Shown: one piece after another, positions 1 through 5,178 of the stretch
How the letters are laid out: each line of letters opens with the position of its first letter
Position numbering within the stretch: position 1 is the stretch's first letter
Source of the DNA: Actinomycetota bacterium
GTDB taxonomy: Bacteria > Actinomycetota > Thermoleophilia > RBG-16-64-13
DNA length: 5,747 nucleotides
Assembly: GCA_003157225.1 (NCBI GenBank)
Contig: PMIZ01000408.1
Location: 1-5,747, forward strand
Direction: 5' to 3'
The notes under the pieces: generated by a model
What the model was told of the DNA's origin: nothing
Seen by the model: only the letters and a program-made list of their open reading frames with translations
Database searches by the model: none
Translations under genes and position numbers: made by a program

Positions 1-330
1 TGGCAATGCGCACGAGGGTATCACTTCGCAGGACCGGTCTTCTTCCCAAGCGGCAATAGCGCCGCTTCCAGGCCGCGGCCCGCGGGGTGCTGGTAGCATT
101 ACGAGCCGTTCTTGGTGTTCGTTCCCCAGATGGAATCTGCCCGGAATAGCGTCGTGTCAGCGCTCGGCGCTCCAACACGCCACCTCATGCCTGAGGATCG
201 CTATGCGTCTCAGGCCCGGTTACCCTGCCTCATTCAGCCCGCTCACGTGCACGACCGGGGATGCCGATTAGTTGGGAGGGCACCCGGATCACGCATTTCC
301 GGAAGACACAGCGATGCTCGGGAGAAGTGG
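1..330. other. Upstream non-coding region of the carboxypeptidase gene
   Basis: I see no convincing gene here. An open frame from a TTG at 112 runs into the carboxypeptidase, but its residues before about 331 have no recognisable domain and no ribosome binding site. The stretch holds several small dyads: CCGCG-GCC-CGCGG at 73-85, CAGAT-GGA-ATCTG at 127-139, AGCGC-TCG-GCGCT at 159-171, and a longer one at 189-215 listed separately. None has a following T-run, so none is a clear terminator. A minus-strand frame opens at 98 and leaves the left edge after 32 codons, but it has no ribosome binding site and no recognisable family. I found no strong promoter for the downstream gene by eye. Confidence 0.5.
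189..215. repeat. Inverted repeat GCCTGAG-N13-CTCAGGC upstream of the carboxypeptidase
   Basis: Two perfect 7-base arms (189-195 and 209-215) are separated by 13 bases. The right arm ends about 115 bases before the proposed GTG start. It is not followed by a T-run, so an operator or a leader-RNA hairpin is more likely than a terminator. No matching second copy was seen in the window. Confidence 0.35.
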
Positions 331-1248
331 GTGAGGAGTTTCAAGGGATTCAAGGCCGGTCTGTCTTGTGCAGTCGTCGACATGACGCCGCCGACGCGAA
401 GCGTGCCGGGGCATCTACGTGTTCTCGCTGCGTCCGCCCTGGTCTTGGCCATCTGCCTGTCGGGTCTTGCCGGCACCGCTCAGGCGACCACCACTGCATC
501 CACCCTGGCGCCGCCGGTTATCCATGCCAAAGCGGCGATACTGGTCGACATGGGCACCGGCAGGGTGCTCTACTCGCACGATGCGAACGCATGTAGACGA
601 ATGGCCTCGACCACCAAGATCATGACGGCTCTCCTGGTCCTGGACACGCTCCCGCTTGATCGGGTGGTGACCGTTTCCCCTCGGGCCGCTGGGGTGGGGG
701 AGTGGTCCCTCGGCCTGAAAGCGGGCGACCGCCTCACGGTGAAGCAGCTTCTCTACGGGGCACTGGTCTACAGCGCCAACGACGCAGCCTTTGCTTTGGC
801 CGAGGCCTGCAGTGGCAGTATGGAAGCTTTTGTCAAGAAGATGAACCAGAGGGCTGCGGCCTTCGGCCTGTCGAACACCCACTATGTCAACCCCGATGGG
901 CTCGACGCCCCGGGCCAGTACTCATCGGCCCGCGATCTGGCCATTCTGGCGCGGCGCGCCATGCGGAACGCGGAGTTCCGCGCGATAGTGGGAACGGTGA
1001 CCTACAGCATCACTCTGCCTGGCCAGTCCAAGCCTTTCGCCTTTCGCAACGTGAACAAGCTCCTGGGAACCGCAAGCTGGGTCACCGGCATCAAGACCGG
1101 CTCAACCAACCAGGCCGGCATCTGTCTCGTAGCCTCCGGCAGCGAGAACGGGAAGTCCGTCATTAGTGTCGTCCTTGGAGAAGCAAGCGCGCCGCAAACC
1201 TGGTCCGACAGCAAGGCCCTGCTCACCTATGGATTCAAGCGGGAGTGA
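331..1248 (+). CDS. Secreted D-alanyl-D-alanine carboxypeptidase (peptidase S11, DacA/DacF type)
   Basis: This is a serine DD-carboxypeptidase that removes the terminal D-Ala from peptidoglycan stem peptides outside the membrane. All three penicillin-binding motifs are present: S93-T-T-K96, S148-A-N150 and K255-T-G257, numbered from the GTG at 331. A signal peptide with a hydrophobic core at about residues 32-49 ends in AQA (50-52), leaving a mature chain of about 253 residues. The GTG at 331 is preferred because GGGAG lies at 320-324, 6 bases upstream; the in-frame ATG at 382 has no ribosome binding site but would give a shorter, more usual signal peptide. The chain stops just after the catalytic domain (KALLTYGFKRE). 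It therefore lacks the PBP5 C-terminal beta domain and the terminal amphipathic anchor of classical members, so it is probably released or held by other means. The family call is secure; the start is not. Confidence 0.93.
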   Translation: MRSFKGFKAGLSCAVVDMTPPTRSVPGHLRVLAASALVLAICLSGLAGTAQATTTASTLAPPVIHAKAAILVDMGTGRVLYSHDANACRRMASTTKIMTALLVLDTLPLDRVVTVSPRAAGVGEWSLGLKAGDRLTVKQLLYGALVYSANDAAFALAEACSGSMEAFVKKMNQRAAAFGLSNTHYVNPDGLDAPGQYSSARDLAILARRAMRNAEFRAIVGTVTYSITLPGQSKPFAFRNVNKLLGTASWVTGIKTGSTNQAGICLVASGSENGKSVISVVLGEASAPQTWSDSKALLTYGFKRE

Positions 1249-1345
1249 CTCGCAGTGTCGAACGGCAGCCTGGACTTCAGCGCCGCTCTCTCCGGAAAGA
1301 CTGAGGTGCCCTTGGTCGCCTGCTTCCTCCGGCGGCCGCACCTTG

Positions 1346-1369
1346 ACGGAGGTCCTTCGGGGTCTCCGT
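1346..1369 (+). terminator. Rho-independent terminator after the carboxypeptidase gene
   Basis: ACGGAGGTCC (1346-1355) pairs over 10 positions, including two G-T wobbles, with GGGTCTCCGT (1360-1369) around a TTCG tetraloop closed by C-G, an especially stable loop. TTCTTG follows at once, and a second run of five T lies at 1385-1389. It sits about 100 bases beyond the stop codon at 1248, leaving a fairly long 3' untranslated region. Confidence 0.6.
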
Positions 1370-1511
1370 TCTTGTGCGCGGTTCTTTTTCCTTCGGCAGC
1401 GACCAGACTTGCCCGTTCTGATGACACTACGTGCTCTTAGTGTTCCTTTCTCACCGGGAAGCTATGGACAGGTCAGACTGGCCTACATGAAGAGTGAAAC
1501 CTGAAATGATC

Positions 1512-1540
1512 TTGACGAAGTCCTGACACTTCCTTAACGT
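1512..1540 (+). promoter_or_regulatory. Sigma70-type promoter for the IPT/TIG gene
   Basis: TTGACG (1512-1517, five of six matches to the −35 consensus) is separated by 17 bases from TAACGT (1535-1540), which has the T-A-N-N-N-T form of an actinobacterial −10 box. Transcription would start near 1547, giving a leader of roughly 35-50 bases before the IPT gene. Together with the upstream terminator, this makes 1584-3114 look like a transcription unit separate from the carboxypeptidase. Confidence 0.5.
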
Positions 1541-1583
1541 CCTTCGGCGAAGCTGGAGCGCGGACCTACTGCATGCGGAAAGG

Positions 1584-1979
1584 ATGGGTGAACCCATGGT
1601 GCCGAGGTGGATCCCTTCCAAGCGCTCGCTGCTTCTGCCCCTTGCCTTGGTGATAGTTCTTGGTCTGCTCGGGCTTGTGGTCTCTTCCTTCTTCGACATC
1701 GGAGTCGCCCAGGCGGCGGCGCGGCCCGTCGTCACCGGGGTGAGCCCCCGCAGTGGTCCGACGAGTGGCGGCAACGTGGTCTACATCACCGGCACCGGCT
1801 TCACCGGCGCCACCTCGGTCCGCTTCGGCACGGTGACGACCACGCATTTCACCGTCCACTCCTCCACCAAGATCACGGTGACGGTGCCCCCGCACGCCGT
1901 GGGCGCGCATGACGTGAACGTCACTACCTCCGGTGGGCGGAGCCTGAGCAACAGCGTCGACAAGTACACGTACAAATGA
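1584..1979 (+). CDS. Short exported protein with a single IPT/TIG domain
   Basis: The 131-residue product has a basic start (RWIPSKR), a hydrophobic segment at about 16-35 and a likely signal peptidase site after VAQA (41-44). One immunoglobulin-like IPT/TIG fold then runs from about 48 to the end. Recognisable IPT signatures are GVSPRSGPTSGG (52-63), the ITGTGFTGATSVRFG strand-turn (68-82) and a closing YTY (128-130). IPT domains usually occur as repeats in larger surface or enzyme chains, so a lone domain with nothing attached is small for the family. It may be a structural or binding module at the cell surface; no partner or ligand can be read from it. ATG 1584 abuts the purine-rich GGAAAGG (1577-1583). 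The in-frame ATG at 1596 (127 residues) is an equally plausible start, and both keep the whole signal peptide. It lies 106 bases before the deacetylase gene on the same strand. Confidence 0.85.
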   Translation: MGEPMVPRWIPSKRSLLLPLALVIVLGLLGLVVSSFFDIGVAQAAARPVVTGVSPRSGPTSGGNVVYITGTGFTGATSVRFGTVTTTHFTVHSSTKITVTVPPHAVGAHDVNVTTSGGRSLSNSVDKYTYK

Positions 1980-2085
1980 GAGAGCTACTGGCCCGGGCGG
2001 CCCTGTAGCTCAGAAGCAAGGGCACGAGGGGGTAGGTACTGGCCATCGACGAAGCACCGGGGTCGTCTCCAGACCGCAGGAGCAT

Positions 2086-3114
2086 ATGACCGGCCCAAAT
2101 CGCACGGGGAAAGCCGGATCCCGGCGGTGGATCGTCGCCACCTCGCTCGCGCTCGTGGTCGTGGCCGCTCTCGTTCTAACAGTCGCTTGGCCAGGCGCGA
2201 AGCGAGCTACGACCATATCCGCGAACTCGACTGGCCCGGTCGCGAGAACCACAACCACAACTTCGCCTGCGGGGGTTTCCCTAGCTGGTAACACCCATGC
2301 CTCTTCTCGCCAGCCGCCAGCTAGCGGCCGGGCGGGCTCCCGTATTGGCGGAGCGAACATGGCATCTGCCGATTCCTCTCAGCTCCCGGCCGGCCTTCCG
2401 CGGTCTGCCCGGCCCATAAGGCTGCCTATTCTGATGTATCACCAGGTGGACCTGATTCCACCGCCAACCGGCCGTTACTCCGCCGCGCTCACCGTCACCC
2501 CCCAGCAGTTTCAGGCCGAGATGAACTACCTAACCCGATCCGGCTACCATCCGGTGACGCTCCAGCAGATCTACGGCGCTCTCGCGGGCAAGGTGCAGCT
2601 GCCAACCAAGCCGATTGCGATCACCTTCGACGATGGCCCTCTCGACAACTTCACCGTGGCCTTCCCGATCCTGAAGCGCCACGGTTTTGTCGCGAGTTTC
2701 TTCGTCATCACCGGGGCGGTCGGCAAGCCCGAGTGCATGTCCTGGGAGGACCTGCGGGTGATGCAGGCGGCGGGAATGGCCATCGAGTCGCACACCGTGC
2801 ACCACTTGGATTTGAGAAGCCTGGGCGCTACGCGCCTGGCCGAGGAGCTAACGCAGTCGCGGGCCATGATCTTGGATGAACTGGGCAAAGCTCCCGACTG
2901 CCTGGCGTACCCAGCTGGCAAGTACAACCCGGCGGTCGTCGCCGCGACCCGTGCCGCCGGCTATCTCACGGCCGTCACGACCCATTTCGGAACGAGCTTG
3001 AGCCCACTCTCCTGTTACGCCTGGCCGCGGGTGAGGGTGCTGGCCAAGGAAGACCTGGCAAGCTTCGTTCGAAGTATCGAGGGTAGTTCCGGGAAGAGGC
3101 CTGCTTTCAGATAG
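2086..3114 (+). CDS. Membrane-anchored polysaccharide deacetylase (CE4, NodB homology domain)
   Basis: This is a metal-dependent enzyme expected to remove N- or O-acetyl groups from a cell-wall or extracellular glycan. A short basic N-terminus and one hydrophobic segment (about residues 15-35, no clear cleavage site) suggest a signal anchor. A Thr/Ser/Ala/Pro-rich linker reaches to about 110. The catalytic domain opens with PILMYHQ (114-120), the start typical of the IcaB/PgaB-like branch. Motif 1 is TFDDG (180-184), with D182 as probable base and D183 as metal ligand. Motif 2 is SHTVHH, with H236 and H240 as metal ligands. Motif 3 is YPAG (275-278), and a late WPRVRV segment matches motif 4. 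All residues needed for catalysis appear intact. AGGAG (2078-2082) precedes the ATG by 3 bases, which is close but usable. No promoter is evident in the 106-base gap, so co-transcription with the IPT gene is likely. The substrate cannot be told from sequence. Confidence 0.92.
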   Translation: MTGPNRTGKAGSRRWIVATSLALVVVAALVLTVAWPGAKRATTISANSTGPVARTTTTTSPAGVSLAGNTHASSRQPPASGRAGSRIGGANMASADSSQLPAGLPRSARPIRLPILMYHQVDLIPPPTGRYSAALTVTPQQFQAEMNYLTRSGYHPVTLQQIYGALAGKVQLPTKPIAITFDDGPLDNFTVAFPILKRHGFVASFFVITGAVGKPECMSWEDLRVMQAAGMAIESHTVHHLDLRSLGATRLAEELTQSRAMILDELGKAPDCLAYPAGKYNPAVVAATRAAGYLTAVTTHFGTSLSPLSCYAWPRVRVLAKEDLASFVRSIEGSSGKRPAFR

Positions 3115-3327
3115 TCAACTGCTTGAGCGGCCGGCTCTGCTCGTCCTCGAGGGGCACATCGCCATTTGGTCTTTGTGTTCGTTCCCGGCTGGAAAGTCTT
3201 GCAGAGGAGATCTTGCTTAGGTTCTCGGGCATTCCAGGTTGAGAGGTCACGATGGCACTTGCTTTCTCAGGCCGGAGTGAGCGATAACTGGTGTTGTTCT
3301 GGAAGGCGAGCGCAACAGGGGTGGGAC
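3115..3327 (+). other. Intergenic leader of the HNH-fold gene
   Basis: No clear terminator follows the deacetylase; the best hairpin, GAGC-N5-GCTC at 3125-3137, is short and lacks a T-run. The 15-base stretch at 3172-3186 matches 14 of 15 bases of 112-126, and in both places TTCC pairs with a nearby GGAA. A possible 11-codon reading frame (3252-3287, MALAFSGRSER) has GAGAGG five bases upstream. A weak promoter-like pair lies at 3259-3288. Confidence 0.4.
3259..3288 (+). promoter_or_regulatory. Weak promoter candidate for the HNH-fold gene
   Basis: TTGCTT (3259-3264) and GATAAC (3283-3288) are separated by 18 bases, with partial matches to both sigma70 boxes. This would give a leader of about 30-35 bases. 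An upstream promoter that also transcribes the small leader frame at 3252-3287 is equally possible. Confidence 0.22.
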
Positions 3328-3654
3328 ATGCTGACCGAGAAGCAGATGAGAAAGACGGTGCGTACGGCTGATGGTCATCTGCTCTGGACCGGCGGTCTCG
3401 CCAATGGATATCCGGCCGTCAAGTGCGGGGGCAGTACCTTCTACCTGAAACGGGCCCTGTGGGAAGAGATTCACGGAACCATCCCCGAGGGCGCCGTTGT
3501 CATCTCGACCTGCGGTAGGCGTACATGTGTCGAATCGGCTCACCTTGGGCTGAGCACTCCAAGGCGATATGCGAGCGTCCGGGACGCACTGGGCAGGTAT
3601 GCGACCAAGGCGGAGAAGAGCGAGCAGGCGCTAGGGCCGGTCTCCGTCGGCTAG
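3328..3654 (+). CDS. Small HNH-fold protein with degenerate active site
   Basis: The 108-residue product follows the layout of the zinc-containing HNH endonucleases of phages and actinobacteria: an opening W-T-G...G-Y (20-28), a middle K-R-A-L-W-E-E helix (41-47), G-T-I-P-E-G (50-55), then C62-x4-C67 and A71-H72-L73. From the family pattern (HR..ye..GpIPeG..vdH.C....CvNP.HL), I expect Asp-His where this protein has I59-S60, and Asn-Pro where it has E69-S70. The first His of the middle block is K41. So two of the three HNH signature residues are replaced, while both cysteines and the last His remain. This suggests a folded but probably non-cutting DNA-binding protein, perhaps a regulator. The ATG at 3328 is chosen for AGGGG at 3317-3321, six bases upstream; a longer frame from a TTG at 3166 has no support. 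Its stop overlaps that of the convergent nuclease gene. Confidence 0.75.
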   Translation: MLTEKQMRKTVRTADGHLLWTGGLANGYPAVKCGGSTFYLKRALWEEIHGTIPEGAVVISTCGRRTCVESAHLGLSTPRRYASVRDALGRYATKAEKSEQALGPVSVG

Positions 3655-4583
3655 GAGACGCCCCCTTTGCAGAGTTGAGTGAAGTTACAGCTCTGACAGA
3701 GGCCGGACTCCTTGCGTGGGAACTCGCCAGCGTCGAGTGGGGCATTCGACTCTACGTCCAGCAGGAAGGAACGCATCTCCTTCACCCCGGTCGAGACTGC
3801 GTCGGCGCAGAAGGCGCGGAGGTCATCAGGCACCGTCACCTGCTTTTCTTCGCCGGTCAACAGGTAGTGTAGAGCGGCCCGAACCGGAAGCTGGTCGAGC
3901 GACGGCTCGCCCTCACGAAGACAATGGGCCGCCAGGGTCACCTGGAGCTCATCGTCCGCACTCGGCCGGCCGGACTTCCAATCGATGAGGTATGCAACAC
4001 CCTCATGGACGTAGGCCATGTCGCCGGCAGCAAAGGCGGTGACTTCGTCAAGGAAGAAGTGGGCAAAGGCGGGGATGAGAAGGCCGCCCTCCCGGCCACA
4101 GCCTCGCAGGCGCACCCAGTGGTCAGCGGCGAGGAGATGCTTGTGGCACGCGTCCAGTTTCTGGTTCAGGCGATCGGTCTCGGCCGCGGATGGGGGGCAA
4201 CCCTCTACGTAGAACGAGCGCAGCATCGTATGGTCTTTGGGCTTCGTCTCGAAGGCGAGCCGTTCTTCCTTGGAGGACCGCCAAGCATCGCGCAGGGTCC
4301 TACGGGTGCGCTCTTCAAGCTCGGCGGCTGAAGGCAACGGCTCGTCCATGCGCACCTTAGCCTCGATCTCCCGAGCGCGCACGTCCATCTCCTGGCCAAA
4401 GATGGCGTCCAGGCCGGTCAGCTTGGAGAGTCGGTACGCCAGCTTGGCTTGCTGCGGGGCCTCTCGGAGCCAGCCGTTGTGGGAGAGGTAGTAGCGGTAG
4501 TAGTAGGCGCGGGGACAGTCACGCAGCAGCCGCTGCCGGCTGATGGACCAGGAGAACTCGGGATAGGGACGGATCTCAAACAC
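3651..4583 (-). CDS. Stand-alone Fe-S PD-(D/E)XK nuclease (RecB/Cas4-like)
   Basis: The 310-residue product has the nuclease core of the RecB/AddB/Cas4 superfamily. An N-terminal cysteine in the aromatic helix DCPRAYYYRYY (C23) joins C296-x2-C299-x5-C305 at the C-terminus to make the four-cysteine iron-sulfur site known from AddB and Cas4. Acidic metal ligands are D188 (GDMAY) and the D201-W-K203 motif, followed by Q214. The position where family members usually have a motif I histidine (G-x-x-x-H) reads G63-Q-E-M-D67, so an Asp may replace it. No helicase domain is present, and no Cas1/Cas2, AddA or CRISPR array is near. It is therefore likely an uncharacterised DNA repair or processing nuclease, not a demonstrated Cas4. 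The start is set at the GTG at 4583, giving VFEIRPYPEF, the usual beginning of this family as I recall it; another in-frame GTG at 4631 is possible. The frame stays open up to 4997 but that extension has no protein-like features. Confidence 0.87.
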   Translation of the reverse strand: MFEIRPYPEFSWSISRQRLLRDCPRAYYYRYYLSHNGWLREAPQQAKLAYRLSKLTGLDAIFGQEMDVRAREIEAKVRMDEPLPSAAELEERTRRTLRDAWRSSKEERLAFETKPKDHTMLRSFYVEGCPPSAAETDRLNQKLDACHKHLLAADHWVRLRGCGREGGLLIPAFAHFFLDEVTAFAAGDMAYVHEGVAYLIDWKSGRPSADDELQVTLAAHCLREGEPSLDQLPVRAALHYLLTGEEKQVTVPDDLRAFCADAVSTGVKEMRSFLLDVESNAPLDAGEFPRKESGLCQSCNFTQLCKGGVS

Positions 4584-4590
4584 GTTCCGG

Positions 4591-4599
4591 AGTTTAGCA
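4591..4599 (-). promoter_or_regulatory. Extended −10 box for a leaderless nuclease transcript
   Basis: On the minus strand TGC-TAAACT (4599 to 4591) matches the extended −10 pattern TG-N-TANNNT. It ends seven bases before the GTG at 4583, which is where transcription would be expected to begin. No ribosome binding site precedes that GTG, which fits a leaderless mRNA, common in Actinomycetota. A good −35 box is not visible. Confidence 0.35.
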
Positions 4600-4651
4600 G
4601 CCGTAGTGAGCGCCCTTCTCGCGTTGCTCACGGGGGTCAGTACAACGGCGC

Positions 4652-4719
4652 CGAGAGTGGGAATGTCTCGCGGACCAGCACGATCCTTGCGTGGTGTGCC
4701 CACGCCAGAGGCACTCTCG
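4652..4719. repeat. Nested inverted repeats upstream of the nuclease gene
   Basis: CGAGAGTG (4652-4659) and CACTCTCG (4712-4719) are perfect 8-base complements. Between them GCGTGG (4689-4694) and CCACGC (4700-4705) form a perfect 6-pair hairpin with a 5-base loop. This could be a folded RNA leader or a protein-binding region. No known RNA family was recognised. Confidence 0.35.
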
Positions 4720-4825
4720 AGGACCGTTGCACGGCGCATGTTGAGGATTTGGCCGGCGGGGAAAGGTGAGTGGCTGTCACCCTTGCGTTCGCTGTAGGGC
4801 CTGTGAGCGGCCCGTTTCCCTCCGG

Positions 4826-4950
4826 TGGGGGGTATTGGTCCTGTTTTGCGTGGGAGGGGCCTTACCACCAAACCCCCCAGGGGGATTTGAGGCGATGTGA
4901 GAGCGCTCGCCTGAAGCGTCCTTAGCCTCTGGCGTCCGCCGCCAGGGACG
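4826..4950. other. Cluster of three consecutive stem-loops between divergent genes, possible structured RNA
   Basis: Three dyads lie in a row in non-coding sequence. The first pairs 4826-4839 with 4867-4879: eight pairs of TGGGGGGT with ACCCCCCA, a bulged A at 4834, then TTGGT with ACCAA. The second pairs AGGCGA (4890-4895) with TCGCCT (4907-4912). The third pairs CGTCC (4917-4921) with GGACG (4946-4950) and, across a 7-base bulge, CTGGCG (4929-4934) with CGCCAG (4940-4945). I compared by eye with cobalamin, c-di-GMP, c-di-AMP (ydaO) and tRNA patterns and found no match. The strand is unknown. A regulatory region or non-coding RNA is possible; chance folding of GC-rich DNA is the alternative. 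Confidence 0.3.
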
Positions 4951-5022
4951 ATCGCCTGGCCGAGGTTCCTTGCGCAATGACTTCGCCCCACCGGCACTCA
5001 CGCGAGAACCGGCTGTTCGGAC

Positions 5023-5028
5023 TATAGT
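5023..5028 (+). promoter_or_regulatory. TATAGT −10 box for the micro-ORF/GYF–Kelch unit
   Basis: TATAGT matches five of six bases of the −10 consensus and lies 48 bases before the ATG at 5077. No −35 box is seen at 16-19 bases upstream. The expected spacer holds GAAC-N5-GTTC (5006-5018), so an activator or repressor site there is conceivable. The resulting leader contains AGACC (5036-5040) and GGTCT (5055-5059), a short dyad just before the ribosome binding site. Confidence 0.4.
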
Positions 5029-5076
5029 AAAAGGGAGACCGACGAATGGGGTCAGGTCTACCAAAAGGGGGGCGCC

Positions 5077-5178
5077 ATGAGGAAGTCGTCCCTGGTTCTC
5101 GTGCTGGTGTTCGGCTGTGCTCTTGTTCTGGGCGTTGAGGAACGTGGCTCCGTATCCGGCAGAGAAGGAGTGCGATGA
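5077..5178 (+). CDS. Micro-ORF: 33-residue signal-peptide-like peptide, coupled to the next gene
   Basis: The frame begins MRKSSLVLVLVFGCALVLG, a basic start followed by a hydrophobic stretch, then a polar tail rich in Glu, Gly, Arg and Ser. VFGC at residues 11-14 resembles a lipobox, though Phe at −2 is not typical. A strong purine tract AGGGGGG (5066-5072) sits four bases before the ATG. Its TGA shares bases with the next gene's start (ATGA, 5175-5178), an arrangement typical of translational coupling. Two readings are possible: a true small membrane or lipoprotein peptide, or a leader whose translation delivers ribosomes to the downstream gene. No family was recognised. The good ribosome binding site and the overlap are the main evidence; coding status is unproven. 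Confidence 0.45.
   Translation: MRKSSLVLVLVFGCALVLGVEERGSVSGREGVR

Noticed and set aside
1..98. Minus-strand frame starting at 98 and leaving the left edge
   Set aside because: Only 32 codons are visible, with no ribosome binding site and no recognisable motif; it cannot be supported from this window.
112..330. N-terminal extension of the carboxypeptidase from a TTG at 112
   Set aside because: It has no ribosome binding site or domain, and it would bury the signal peptide more than 70 residues deeper in the chain.
415..882. 155-codon minus-strand frame inside the carboxypeptidase gene
   Set aside because: It is opposite a clearly coding gene with intact catalytic motifs and has no recognisable domain.
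1166..1504. 112-codon plus-strand frame overlapping the end of the carboxypeptidase and the intergenic region
   Set aside because: It runs through the terminator hairpin, has no ribosome binding site and encodes a biased Arg/Ser/Pro-rich sequence.
1999..2044. tRNA-like start: GGCCCTGTAGCTCAG resembles the acceptor and D-arm beginning of a tRNA
   Set aside because: No closing D-stem, no anticodon arm and no T-loop (GTTCGA-type) sequence follow, and the deacetylase gene begins at 2086.
3166..3327. N-terminal extension of the HNH-fold gene from a TTG at 3166
   Set aside because: ATG 3328 has a well-placed AGGGG; the extension has no ribosome binding site and no family-like sequence.
3651..4583. 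Reading the nuclease as CRISPR Cas4
   Set aside because: There is no CRISPR repeat array and no Cas1 or Cas2 in the window, and the Fe-S nuclease fold is shared with many non-CRISPR proteins.
4740..4850. Cobalamin-riboswitch-like fragments on the minus strand (GGGTGACAGCCACTC)
   Set aside because: Only scattered similarity. The B12 box and the ordered core motifs are absent, and the downstream gene is a nuclease.
4584..4997. N-terminal extension of the nuclease frame up to an ATG-type start at 4997
   Set aside because: About 138 low-quality residues rich in Pro, Arg and Gly with no motif. The family core starts at FEIRPYP, and the extension covers the stem-loop region.
5006..5018. LexA/SOS-like box GAAC...GTTC
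   Set aside because: The spacing is five bases; the actinobacterial and Gram-positive LexA box needs four. Kept only as a generic dyad.
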